DNA of 13,181 nt, from the NCBI GenBank assembly GCA_019323555.1, contig JAHWHC010000026.1:1-13181 (forward strand), in the 5' to 3' direction. Below, one piece after another: positions 6,567-13,181 of the stretch (its first letter is position 1; the number at the start of each line of letters is the position of its first letter). This DNA comes from Candidatus Woesearchaeota archaeon (lineage in GTDB: Archaea > Nanobdellota > Nanobdellia > Woesearchaeales > ARS49). The notes under the pieces are model-generated. The model was not told the origin of the DNA. It was given only the letters and a program-made list of their open reading frames with translations, and did no database searches. A program made the position numbers and the translations under genes.

Positions 6567-6575
6567 ATTTTTATA
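6567..6575 (+). promoter_or_regulatory. TATA-like element for the orphan gene at 6620
   Basis: An AT-rich element reading ATTTTTATA sits about 45 bases ahead of the start codon. Initiation would fall near 6597, leaving a leader of about 23 bases that includes the strong ribosome binding site. The neighbouring TAAATA at 6562 is an alternative centre. Confidence 0.4.
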
Positions 6576-6607
6576 CAAAGAGTTTCTTGAACCAAAAACA
6601 TAACGGG

Positions 6608-6612
6608 GGAGG
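6608..6612 (+). promoter_or_regulatory. Strong ribosome binding site (GGAGG) of the orphan gene
   Basis: GGAGG, within the longer purine run GGGGGAGG, lies seven bases ahead of ATG at 6620. It is the best Shine-Dalgarno in the window and suggests the small protein is made efficiently. Confidence 0.7.
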
Positions 6613-6619
6613 ATAAAAA

Positions 6620-7033
6620 ATGGATGATCTGACAAAATCACACCATAGTTTTTCAGGAATAGGAGAATTAGGCGAAGGAGATGCAGATTCATACAGTATC
6701 GCCGCAGAACAATACGTTGCAGAGAGAGGTGTTGAATTCAGGGAATGGACAGCAACACTGCCATCTGAAAAACCATACGCAATACTTCAGCCAGGAAGAA
6801 TAGATATTTACGCAAATTCTTATTTCAATGCAGCCGCAGATTTTGATTTAAACCAAGAAGAAGAGAGCGCAAAAAGAATTGTAGAAGCCTTGGGAATACT
6901 GGAATTCGTCCCAGGAACAGAAAAAAAGGCACCAATCGTTGTTTGCTCGCCGCCGCTACTGCAGAAAAGATTCCAAGGACCGATAGAAAAAAGAATTGAA
7001 GAACTCAGAGAGAAGCACAAAAGAGAAATTTAA
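6620..7033 (+). CDS. Hypothetical small protein
   Basis: A 137-residue soluble protein with no recognised family, signal peptide or membrane span. The first 90 residues are acidic. The segment PYAILQPGRIDIYANSYF (52-69) looks like beta strands of a folded domain. Residues 103-112 (KAPIVVCSPP) could form another buried strand, and 121-136 is a charged, probably helical tail (IEKRIEELREKHKREI). The gene is well supported by its own TATA-like element, the strongest ribosome binding site in the window, and plausible codon use. It stands alone between divergent and convergent neighbours, so context gives no function. Its TAA stop overlaps the TAA stop of the opposing kinase gene within TTAA. Confidence 0.7.
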   Translation: MDDLTKSHHSFSGIGELGEGDADSYSIAAEQYVAERGVEFREWTATLPSEKPYAILQPGRIDIYANSYFNAAADFDLNQEEESAKRIVEALGILEFVPGTEKKAPIVVCSPPLLQKRFQGPIEKRIEELREKHKREI

Positions 7034-8016
7034 ATTCTTTTTTTACTTATTTTACACAATTTCTTTGATTTCATTGCTTTAAGGGCCTGCGATCTTGTCA
7101 GGAGTTTTTCTTTTGCACCGACATGACCCAATACAGAAACGCCGTTTGCATAAGCCAAACGCATTGATTTCTCAATATCAAACCCCAAAATAATCCCTGC
7201 CAAGATGCCTGAAGCAAAACTATCGCCAGTGCCAGTTGCCTCAACAATCTTCTGCGGGCCAACTTTCAGCGCATACTTTTCGATTCCGTTGTATGCATAA
7301 GCCCCTTTTTTTCCATCTGTAATGACCACCAAAGGAACATGATCCTGGAGCTTCTTCAGAAGAAAATCAATATCCTTCCTGCTGTGCGCAATAGCCTGAG
7401 CCTCTTCCTTGTTAAGAACCAAGAGATGACAGGCATCAAGAATCTTCTTGAGCTTCCTGAAACCCATCCGAGCAACATAAGAGCTTGGATTAAAAGCAAG
7501 CGGGATATTTTTCTTTTTTGCAAACTGAGCAATCTTCTCAGCTGTCTTGAAACTCTCCCCAAGCATAGAACCCATGTAGAACCATTTTGTCTTTAATTTA
7601 TTGAAATTAACTTCAGAACTCTTTAACTTGTCATTTATTCCTTTGTAAGCAAGAATAACCCTGTCCTTGCCCTCGCCTGTGATTATGACTGAATAACCAG
7701 TACTGCCACCTTTCTGGACCTTTCCAAGAAAAGCCACCTTCTCTTTCTTCATCTGCTCAAGAACATGATGAGAATTAATATCAGTGCCGATCTTGCCAAC
7801 CCAGCCTGTCTTTAATCCTAATCTGGAGAAAGCAACAGCACAATTAGTACCTCCTCCGCCAGTATCCTGGTGCATGTAGTCAAGCAGTATCTTGGCGCCA
7901 ATCGGAAAGCAAACCTCCTCCTTATTTTTAAGATGCATAAATTCAATGGTCTTGGACTTAGAAGAGATAAAAACATCAACAGTGGCGCTTCCAACAGTGA
8001 TTACGTCAAACATCAT
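7030..8016 (-). CDS. PfkB-family carbohydrate/nucleoside kinase
   Basis: A 328-residue ribokinase-fold enzyme that phosphorylates a sugar, sugar phosphate or nucleoside from ATP or ADP. N-terminal FDVITVGSATVDVF (3-16) opens the fold. GGGGTNCAVAFSRLG (53-67) is the first PfkB signature. VITDGKKGAYAY (231-242) belongs to the nucleotide site, and EATGTGDSFASGILAGI (259-275) is the second signature with catalytic base D265 (GTGD instead of the commoner GAGD). The Lys-rich last 15 residues are probably a disordered tail. Substrate cannot be assigned; ribokinase, fructose-6-P kinase, ribose-1-P kinase and nucleoside kinase all fit the fold. The start at 8016 overlaps the CBS gene stop (ATGA). A second ATG at 8013 has better spacing (five bases) from GAGGT at 8019-8023 and may be the true start. 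Confidence 0.9.
   Translation of the reverse strand: MMFDVITVGSATVDVFISSKSKTIEFMHLKNKEEVCFPIGAKILLDYMHQDTGGGGTNCAVAFSRLGLKTGWVGKIGTDINSHHVLEQMKKEKVAFLGKVQKGGSTGYSVIITGEGKDRVILAYKGINDKLKSSEVNFNKLKTKWFYMGSMLGESFKTAEKIAQFAKKKNIPLAFNPSSYVARMGFRKLKKILDACHLLVLNKEEAQAIAHSRKDIDFLLKKLQDHVPLVVITDGKKGAYAYNGIEKYALKVGPQKIVEATGTGDSFASGILAGIILGFDIEKSMRLAYANGVSVLGHVGAKEKLLTRSQALKAMKSKKLCKISKKRI
7035..7053 (+). terminator. T-rich tract after the orphan gene
   Basis: A tract with a seven-T run at 7038-7044, followed by further T-rich sequence, starts just after the stop of the plus-strand gene and lies within the 3' end of the convergent kinase gene. This suits hairpin-independent archaeal termination. Part of it simply encodes lysines on the opposite strand, so function is uncertain. 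Confidence 0.4.
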
Positions 8017-8870
8017 TTACCTCTTGAATAATCATCCAAGACATCCTTTACAGTAAGAATGCCCACAGGCTTTCTGGCGTCAACCAAAATAACACTGTTA
8101 ACATTATCCTTGATCAAGAAATCAATAACCTCTGCAATAGTTGACTTGACATCTGCACAGCACACCATTGGATCAGGAGTCATGATGTTCTCAACAGGAA
8201 GGCCAAGCATGTTCTGCTTCTCATCAGCAGAGCCTGGGGAGACTGACCACCTGCCATGGCTCATTGCAGAACTAATCCTCCTGCTTGATGCAGGAAACCT
8301 ATGAAACCTTCTCAAGATATCAAACTCAGTGACAATGCCCGCAATCCTCCCGAACTTATCAACAACAGGTAGCCTGTCAACATCAGACCTGTTCATGGTC
8401 TTTATAGCATCAGCAGTGGTGTCACCAAGCTTTAGCATGACCACTTTCTTCTTGGCAAGCTCTGTGACAGGTATGCCCTTGTACTCTGACTTGATCTTTC
8501 GCATGACACTTCTTGCAGTCACGACACCCAGGAACTTGTCTTTCTCAAAAACAGGAAGAGCACGGGTATCCGAACTTGCAAAAAGCCTGCAGATCTCTGC
8601 AATATCTGTGCTTGCCTTTAATTTAGGGACAAAAAAAGGAGTGCCTCTCTTTGAAGCCTTTTTTGTAATATTATTCAGCCGTGTCTTTGCGGTATTCACT
8701 CTTGAAGTCAGGAGCAGTTTCCTGTCAGCAAGGCCCTTGTAATTCTTCCCATCAAAAACAACAGCAAAAGTCTGCTTCTTTAGCTTTAATTTGCCCTGCA
8801 AATCAGAAACAGTATCCTTGATATCAACCTTGACATAATCAGTTTTCATAATATCCTTGGCAGCAACCAT
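8013..8870 (-). CDS. Protein with four CBS domains (two Bateman modules)
   Basis: The 285 residues are essentially all CBS repeats: CBS1 about 5-58, CBS2 about 75-128, CBS3 about 133-190, CBS4 about 225-282. Typical CBS sequence is seen in ALPVFEKDKFLGVVTARSVM (104-123), RLPVVDKFGRIAGIVTEFDI (166-185) and NIMTPDPMV (228-236) ending in GILTVKDVL (270-278). CBS1 is the most degenerate. CBS pairs bind adenosine-containing ligands (AMP, ATP, SAM) and act as energy or ligand sensors. No catalytic or DNA-binding domain is attached, so it probably regulates a partner protein. The best candidate is the PfkB kinase encoded next, with which it shares an ATGA overlap; this is inference. GGTGAT at 8876-8881, five bases ahead of ATG, supports the start. 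Confidence 0.88.
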   Translation of the reverse strand: MVAAKDIMKTDYVKVDIKDTVSDLQGKLKLKKQTFAVVFDGKNYKGLADRKLLLTSRVNTAKTRLNNITKKASKRGTPFFVPKLKASTDIAEICRLFASSDTRALPVFEKDKFLGVVTARSVMRKIKSEYKGIPVTELAKKKVVMLKLGDTTADAIKTMNRSDVDRLPVVDKFGRIAGIVTEFDILRRFHRFPASSRRISSAMSHGRWSVSPGSADEKQNMLGLPVENIMTPDPMVCCADVKSTIAEVIDFLIKDNVNSVILVDARKPVGILTVKDVLDDYSRGK

Positions 8871-8875
8871 AAATA

Positions 8876-8881
8876 ATCACC
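8876..8881 (-). promoter_or_regulatory. Ribosome binding site of the CBS gene (GGTGAT)
   Basis: GGTGAT on the minus strand lies five bases ahead of ATG at 8870, matching the archaeal 16S anti-Shine-Dalgarno complement and deciding the start. Confidence 0.6.
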
Positions 8882-8914
8882 TTTTTTATTATTAATAGAG
8901 AATATAACAGAACT

Positions 8915-8924
8915 ATCATTTAAA
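8915..8924 (-). promoter_or_regulatory. Possible TATA box of the CBS-kinase operon
   Basis: TTTAAATGAT on the minus strand would place initiation near 8894, leaving a leader that includes GGTGAT. TTATATT at 8901-8907 is a better-looking box, but its expected start would cut into the ribosome binding site. The assignment is uncertain. Confidence 0.3.
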
Positions 8925-8946
8925 CTTTGTGGTTGACAAGAAGCTT

Positions 8947-8954
8947 TTTATATG
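8947..8954 (+). promoter_or_regulatory. TATA box of the methyltransferase gene
   Basis: TTTATATG is preceded by more T residues. Initiation about 26 bases downstream would be near 8976, just ahead of the ribosome binding site at 8978. This supports ATG at 8987 and argues against the longer TTG-started reading from 8927, which would begin upstream of this box. Confidence 0.5.
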
Positions 8955-8977
8955 CACTCCTTATCCTTTATTCTGTT

Positions 8978-8982
8978 GGTGG
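8978..8982 (+). promoter_or_regulatory. Ribosome binding site of the methyltransferase gene (GGTGG)
   Basis: GGTGG lies within GGTGGGTG, four bases ahead of ATG at 8987, and fixes the short start of the methyltransferase. Confidence 0.55.
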
Positions 8983-8986
8983 GTGT

Positions 8987-9535
8987 ATGGACATATTAGA
9001 TATTGGATGCGGATTCCGCCCGTATGAAGGAAGACAGGGAATAGACAAGGTAGTAACAATAGACCAGAATCCGCGCTGCAATCCAACACACGTATTTGAG
9101 ATAAGAAAAGGGGAAAAATTTCCAATAGAAGAAAATTCTTTTGACTTAATTGTTGCAAGCCACTTCCTAGAACACGTGGATGACGTGCCTTGGTTCATGG
9201 AGCAAGTCCACAGAGCAGGAAGACCAGATGCAGAAGTAAAAATAGTTGTTCCGCACTTTTCTGCACCATCCTCATACCAAGACCCAACTCACAAAAGACA
9301 TCTTGCCTCAAGATGCATGGAATATTTTGATTCTACAAAAGGCTTATACGAATGCGGATACACAAATGTTGACTTCAGGATACAAAGAGTTCAAACCCGC
9401 TTCAGAAACAACATTTCAGGATTCATAAGAAGCATTCCTTCTAAAATTTTCGGGACAAGAATCCATGAAAAATACCTCAGCAAATTCATACCAATTGCAG
9501 AACTTTATTTTGAGCTAAAGGTTGTCAAACAATAG
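8987..9535 (+). CDS. Class I SAM-dependent methyltransferase
   Basis: A compact 182-residue methyltransferase of the type-11 kind. The SAM motif I, ILDIGCGF (3-10), comes right at the N-terminus. It is followed by the acidic ribose-binding end of strand 2 (TIDQNP, 24-29) and the post-motif FPIEENSFDLIVASHFLEHV (45-64). Then come KIVVPHFS (85-92) and the DPTHKRHL segment (99-106), typical of small methyltransferases often found near glycan or cell-envelope genes. C-terminal ELYFELKVVK (172-181) is the final strand of the fold. The acceptor substrate is unknown. The start is set by GGTGG and a TATA box; an in-frame extension to TTG at 8927 encodes a hydrophobic stretch but would pre-date the promoter. 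It is monocistronic, with the ATPase promoter starting a few bases after its stop. Confidence 0.85.
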   Translation: MDILDIGCGFRPYEGRQGIDKVVTIDQNPRCNPTHVFEIRKGEKFPIEENSFDLIVASHFLEHVDDVPWFMEQVHRAGRPDAEVKIVVPHFSAPSSYQDPTHKRHLASRCMEYFDSTKGLYECGYTNVDFRIQRVQTRFRNNISGFIRSIPSKIFGTRIHEKYLSKFIPIAELYFELKVVKQ

Positions 9536-9543
9536 ACAATACA

Positions 9544-9551
9544 TTTATATA
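9544..9551 (+). promoter_or_regulatory. TATA box of the ATPase-antiporter operon (leaderless)
   Basis: TTTATATA is centred about 26 bases ahead of ATG at 9574, which is the usual distance to the transcription start itself. No Shine-Dalgarno lies between, so the message is probably leaderless. Confidence 0.6.
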
Positions 9552-9573
9552 TTTGTTAATTTACGCAAAATAC

Positions 9574-12192
9574 ATGGACTCATATTATCAAAAATCTGAA
9601 AAAGAGGTATTTCAAGAACTGCAGACTTCTGATAAAGGGCTTTCGCAATCTGAGGCAGAGGAAAGACTCAAGAAATACGGGCCAAACACAATAGAGGCTG
9701 CTGCAAAGATACATCCTCTGCAAATTCTTGCAAGACAGTTCAAGAGCCCGCTGGTGTGGATACTAATAATAGCAATGCTCGTCTCTGTCTTTGTAGAAGA
9801 ATACACAGACGTATATGTAATAGGCGCAATCGTAATACTGAATGCCATCCTTGGATTCATACAGGAATATAAAGCAGAGGAAGCAATAGCAGCCCTGCAA
9901 AAATTGATATCACTAAAAGCAATAGTGATGCGATCTGGGATGCAGAAGGAGATCGACGCATCTGAATTAGTGCCAGGAGACCTATTGATTCTTGAGACAG
10001 GAGAAAAAATCCCTGCAGATGCAAGAATCATAGATTCAATAAACCTGCAGACACAGGAAGCATCCTTGACAGGAGAATCTGTGCCAGTAAAAAAAGCAGC
10101 AACAACACTCCACAAGACACTCGCAGTAGCAGACAGAATAAACATGATCTTCAGCAGCACAATAATAACAAAAGGAAGGGGGAGAGCAATTGTCACAGCA
10201 ACAGGAATGCACACAGAGATAGGAAAAATAGCAAAACTAATCAAGGAAGCAGAGCCAGAACCAACACCTTTACAGAAAAAACTAGCACACTTATCAGGAT
10301 TCCTGGGAATAGCAGTGATAGCTATTGCACTGATAGTGTTTGGTGTAGGAGTATTATACGGAAACCCCCTGTTCAGCATGTTCTTAGCAGCAGTAGCACT
10401 CGCAGTAGCAGCAATACCAGAAGGACTGCCTGCAGTAGTGACTGTGTCTCTAGCAATGGGAGTGAAGAAGATGGCAAAAAGAAATGCCTTAGTGAGAAAA
10501 CTCCCGAGTGTGGAAACCCTTGGAGCATGCTCTGTCATCTGCTCTGACAAGACAGGAACACTCACGCATAATGAGATGACTGTAAAGAAAATATATGCAA
10601 ATGACGAAATCATAGAGGTAAGCGGCTCTGGATATAACCCAGAAGGAAGATTCAGCAGGAATCCAGACCAGTTCAAGCAATTATTATTAGCAGGAATACT
10701 GAACAACAATGCAAGCCTGAAAAAAGAAAATGCCGCATGGGAAGTCATAGGAGACCCAACAGAGGCAGCATTGTTAGTGAGCGCTAAAAAAGCAAAACTA
10801 GACACAGAAGATCTTCAGGCAAAGTGCAAAAGACTGGGAGAGATAGAATTCACATCTGAAAGAAAATGCATGACAACAGTGAACAAGGTCGGAACAAAAT
10901 ACAAGGCATACACAAAAGGAGCCCCAGAAGTTGTCTTAAGCTTATGCAACCGCGCCCTGATAAACGGCAAAGTAATCAGGATATCAAGGCAGCAGAAAGA
11001 AAAAATGCTTGAAGTGAATGAGCAGTTCGCAAAAAACGCATTAAGAGTTCTTGGTTTTGCATATAAAGATGTTGAAGGCAAGGTAGCAACAAGAGACATA
11101 GAAGAAAACATGATCTTCCTTGGCCTTCAGGGCATGATAGACCCGCCAAGGCCAGAGGCAAAAGAGGCAATACAGAAATGCGAGACAGCAGGGATAAAAG
11201 TCGTGATGATAACCGGGGACCACAAGGCAACTGCAATGGCCATAGCAAAACAGCTGGGCATGAAAGGAAAAGCAATAACAGGCATAGACTTGGATAACAT
11301 GGAGCACTTTGAAGAGATTGTAGAAGACATAGTGGTCTATGCCCGCGTGAACCCAACTCACAAACTTAAAATCATTGAAGCATTAAAGAAAAAAGGGCAC
11401 ATAGTCGCCATGACAGGAGACGGAGTGAATGATGCCCCTGCACTGAAGAAAGCAGACATAGGAATTGCAATGGGAATAACAGGAACAGATGTTGCAAAAG
11501 AAGCCAGCGACATGATCCTGGCTGATGACAACTTTGCATCAATCGTAAGCGCAGTAGAGGAAGGAAGAACAATATTCTCAAACATCAAGAAATTTGTTGA
11601 ATATCTGCTTTCTAGTAATATGGGGGAGGTATTGACAATATTCATAGGAATAATACTAAAGATGCCTCTGCCACTAATTGCGATACAGATACTATGGATT
11701 AACTTAGTCACAGACGGAGCGCCTGCACTTGCGCTTAGTTCAGAACCTCCTGAACCAAGGACAATGAGAAGCCCTCCAAGAAAAGTGGAGGAAAAAATTG
11801 TTAATAAAAAAAGAGGAATAATGATCTTCTTGATAGGCAGCATAATGATGCTGGGAACACTAGGAATATTCCAGTGGTACAATCCAGAGACAAATCTTGC
11901 ATATGCACAGACAATCGCATTCACCACATTAATGATGTACCAGATGTTCAACGTAATAAACATGAGATCAGAGGATTACTCTGTCTTCAGCTTAGGATTA
12001 TTTTCAAACAAATGGCTGCTAGGAGCAATAGCACTCTCTGTAGGACTGCAGGTTGCTGTGGTTCATTTGCCATTCATGAATGCAATATTCAGCACAGTGT
12101 CCTTAACTGCACTTGACTGGGTCTATGCAATCGCAATAAGCTCATCAGTACTGATATTTGGAGAGATAGTGAAATTATTCACAAAAGTGTAA
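9574..12192 (+). CDS. P-type (type IIA/B) Ca2+-transporting ATPase
   Basis: An 872-residue cation pump of the SERCA/PMCA group, exporting Ca2+ from the cytoplasm with ATP. Cytoplasmic motifs: actuator TGES (166-169), phosphorylation site SDKTGTLTHNEM (324-335, D325), nucleotide-binding KGAPE (448-452), hinge TGDH (547-550) and TGDGVNDAPA (614-623). Membrane ion ligands by comparison with SERCA: VAAIPEGLP (278-286, E283), SSNMGEV (680-686, N682 and E685) and WINLVTDG (708-715, N710, T713, D714). In the M8 region the SERCA site-I glutamate appears to be Gln790 (MMYQMFNVIN), as in PMCA-like pumps. About ten membrane helices and full length. ATG at 9574 is chosen; the in-frame TTG at 9553 lies next to the TATA box. 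A 397-codon antisense frame inside it is a shadow. The antiporter gene follows after one base. Confidence 0.94.
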   Translation: MDSYYQKSEKEVFQELQTSDKGLSQSEAEERLKKYGPNTIEAAAKIHPLQILARQFKSPLVWILIIAMLVSVFVEEYTDVYVIGAIVILNAILGFIQEYKAEEAIAALQKLISLKAIVMRSGMQKEIDASELVPGDLLILETGEKIPADARIIDSINLQTQEASLTGESVPVKKAATTLHKTLAVADRINMIFSSTIITKGRGRAIVTATGMHTEIGKIAKLIKEAEPEPTPLQKKLAHLSGFLGIAVIAIALIVFGVGVLYGNPLFSMFLAAVALAVAAIPEGLPAVVTVSLAMGVKKMAKRNALVRKLPSVETLGACSVICSDKTGTLTHNEMTVKKIYANDEIIEVSGSGYNPEGRFSRNPDQFKQLLLAGILNNNASLKKENAAWEVIGDPTEAALLVSAKKAKLDTEDLQAKCKRLGEIEFTSERKCMTTVNKVGTKYKAYTKGAPEVVLSLCNRALINGKVIRISRQQKEKMLEVNEQFAKNALRVLGFAYKDVEGKVATRDIEENMIFLGLQGMIDPPRPEAKEAIQKCETAGIKVVMITGDHKATAMAIAKQLGMKGKAITGIDLDNMEHFEEIVEDIVVYARVNPTHKLKIIEALKKKGHIVAMTGDGVNDAPALKKADIGIAMGITGTDVAKEASDMILADDNFASIVSAVEEGRTIFSNIKKFVEYLLSSNMGEVLTIFIGIILKMPLPLIAIQILWINLVTDGAPALALSSEPPEPRTMRSPPRKVEEKIVNKKRGIMIFLIGSIMMLGTLGIFQWYNPETNLAYAQTIAFTTLMMYQMFNVINMRSEDYSVFSLGLFSNKWLLGAIALSVGLQVAVVHLPFMNAIFSTVSLTALDWVYAIAISSSVLIFGEIVKLFTKV

Positions 12193-12193
12193 A

Positions 12194-13177
12194 ATGGTAT
12201 TCACAAGCATAATGGAACTTGGGAAACAATTTGGTCACAACCACCCAATACTCTTCTATTCAATAGTCTGCGTACTAAGCTTGATAATAGTATTGAAAAG
12301 TTCGGACTTGGCCCTGTATGGCATCTCTAATTATGCAAAAAAAATAGGAATCTCGCCATATCTTATTGGATTCTTGGTGGTTGCTATAGGAACTTCTTTA
12401 CCAGAACTAGTTGCATCCATAACAGGAGCATTCGCAGGACAGACAGAAATCGCACTCGGGACAATAATCGGAGCAAACATAAGCGACCTGACATTAGTCC
12501 TAGGAATCATGCTGTTAGTCGGAAGAACAATAAATGTAGAACACCCTATTGTAGGAAAGACATTTTTCAGGACACTGATGCTAGTTTCACTGCCCTTAAT
12601 ACTGGTCTCAGACGGAGCACTTACAAGACCAGATGGAATCATCCTGACAGGAGGATTTATTGCATACATAGCAAGCTTATGGCTGCAAGAAGGCAAGCTC
12701 GGAAAGATGAAGAAAGACGTAAAGCTCAAGACTTTATGGAAAGACGGACTCATTTTCGCAGGATGCGTGGTGGCATTATTATTGGGGGCCAGATGGCTGA
12801 TATATTCTGCATCACAGATAGCGACGCTAGTAGGAATATCGCCATATGTGATAGGCCTTACACTTATCGCACTAGGCGCCACACTGCCAGAAGTGACAGT
12901 GCAGGTAAAATCAGTGCTTAAAGGAATAAGCTCACTGGCATTTGGAAATCTGATCGGCTCGATAGTGGCAAACTCAACGCTGGTTTTAGGAATCGTTGCA
13001 ATCATCAGGCCAATAGAAATAAACCCCTGGTCAATAGCACCGGCAGCAGCATTCATGATGGGGGCAGTCTTTCTAAGCCTGTATTTCATGACAAAAAAGA
13101 CAATCACATGGAAACACGGCATTTTTTTAGTGGCAATATACGCTGTTTTCTTTGCGGCACAGTTCTTGATTATTTAA
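12194..13177 (+). CDS. Ca2+/cation antiporter of the CaCA superfamily (sodium/calcium exchanger type)
   Basis: A 327-residue membrane protein, about ten helices, with the two inverted alpha-repeats of the CaCA family. Repeat 1 has GTSLPELVAS (66-75) and GANISDLTLVLG (93-104). Repeat 2 has GATLPEVTV (228-236) and GSIVANSTLVLG (255-266). The ion-binding glutamates are E71 and E233, and Asn96 is present in repeat 1. The matching position of repeat 2, normally Asn or Asp in GSN/GSD, is Ile257. A hydrophilic loop at 165-185 (EGKLGKMKKDVKLKTLWKD) separates the halves. It should exchange Ca2+ (or a similar cation) for Na+ or H+. The start lies one base after the ATPase stop with no clear ribosome binding site, so translation is probably coupled. 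M7 (12212) is an alternative start. Length matches prokaryotic members such as YrbG. Confidence 0.92.
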   Translation: MVFTSIMELGKQFGHNHPILFYSIVCVLSLIIVLKSSDLALYGISNYAKKIGISPYLIGFLVVAIGTSLPELVASITGAFAGQTEIALGTIIGANISDLTLVLGIMLLVGRTINVEHPIVGKTFFRTLMLVSLPLILVSDGALTRPDGIILTGGFIAYIASLWLQEGKLGKMKKDVKLKTLWKDGLIFAGCVVALLLGARWLIYSASQIATLVGISPYVIGLTLIALGATLPEVTVQVKSVLKGISSLAFGNLIGSIVANSTLVLGIVAIIRPIEINPWSIAPAAAFMMGAVFLSLYFMTKKTITWKHGIFLVAIYAVFFAAQFLII

Positions 13178-13181
13178 CCAC

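Noticed and set aside
6502..6619. Possible small RNA or riboswitch in the divergent gap
   Set aside because: The gap is AT-rich, accounted for by two promoters and two ribosome binding sites, with no stable stem visible by eye.
8927..8986. N-terminal extension of the methyltransferase with a hydrophobic, signal-like stretch
   Set aside because: It would begin with TTG upstream of the TATA box at 8947, while ATG at 8987 has a ribosome binding site and places the SAM motif at the N-terminus as expected.
9612..10805. 397-codon open frame on the minus strand inside the ATPase gene
   Set aside because: It is wholly antisense to strongly conserved ATPase motifs. Its translation is Ser/Ile/Ala-rich with no recognisable domain, as expected from the A-ending codons of the plus-strand gene.
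11358..11963. 201-codon minus-strand frame with hydrophobic stretches
   Set aside because: It is antisense to ATPase TGDGVND and the M5-M8 region; the hydrophobicity comes from the opposing membrane helices.
12331..13122. 263-codon minus-strand frame inside the antiporter gene
   Set aside because: It mirrors the two alpha-repeats of the antiporter, has low-complexity composition and no ribosome binding site in a sensible place.
1..13181. CRISPR arrays, tRNA or rRNA genes, insertion sequences, integration sites
   Set aside because: No regularly spaced direct repeats, cloverleaf-like sequences, transposase motifs or flanking direct repeats were seen on reading both strands.

Overview
The window looks like archaeal chromosome, probably a DPANN lineage such as Woesearchaeota/Pacearchaeota. 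The lineage is an inference from style, not from a marker gene. Supporting signs are AT-rich TATA boxes about 26 nt ahead of likely transcription starts, one apparently leaderless gene, many ATGA start/stop overlaps, a transketolase split into two genes, an archaeal-type CBS protein plus PfkB kinase pair, and very lysine-rich proteins. No rRNA, tRNA, CRISPR array, transposase or insertion sequence was seen. No stretch longer than about 120 bases lacks a gene.

Layout. (1) 1-1948, plus strand: a small cysteine-containing protein of unknown function, possibly the 3' end of a longer gene, then two tandem, translationally coupled secreted proteins. These two are diverged paralogues sharing a C-terminal domain that resembles the extracellular domain of anti-sigma factor RskA. 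(2) 1952-6501, minus strand: a tightly packed six-gene operon, read from high to low coordinates. Its order is class I aldolase (LacD/YihT type), ribose-5-phosphate isomerase B, ribulose-phosphate 3-epimerase-like protein, thioredoxin reductase-like flavoprotein, transketolase N-terminal subunit, transketolase C-terminal subunit. (3) 6620-7033, plus: a small orphan protein with its own promoter and strong ribosome binding site. (4) 7030-8870, minus: a four-CBS-domain protein coupled by ATGA overlap to a PfkB-family sugar kinase. (5) 8987-9535, plus: a small SAM-dependent methyltransferase. (6) 9574-13177, plus: a calcium-type P-type ATPase followed after one base by a sodium/calcium exchanger-family antiporter.

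How the genes may work together. The minus-strand operon covers non-oxidative pentose phosphate chemistry without a transaldolase: RpiB and Rpe interconvert pentose phosphates, split transketolase moves two-carbon units, and the aldolase could join triose and tetrose phosphates, which would bypass transaldolase through sedoheptulose bisphosphate. The embedded thioredoxin reductase-like gene hints at a link to redox state. The epimerase-like protein lacks both histidine metal ligands of classical Rpe, so its reaction is uncertain. The ATPase/antiporter pair looks like a cation (Ca2+) export module.

The points most worth following up are the secreted RskA-like pair in what appears to be a sigma-factor-free organism, the Gln-substituted epimerase, the noncanonical thioredoxin reductase inside a sugar operon, and the antiporter with a substituted ion-site residue.
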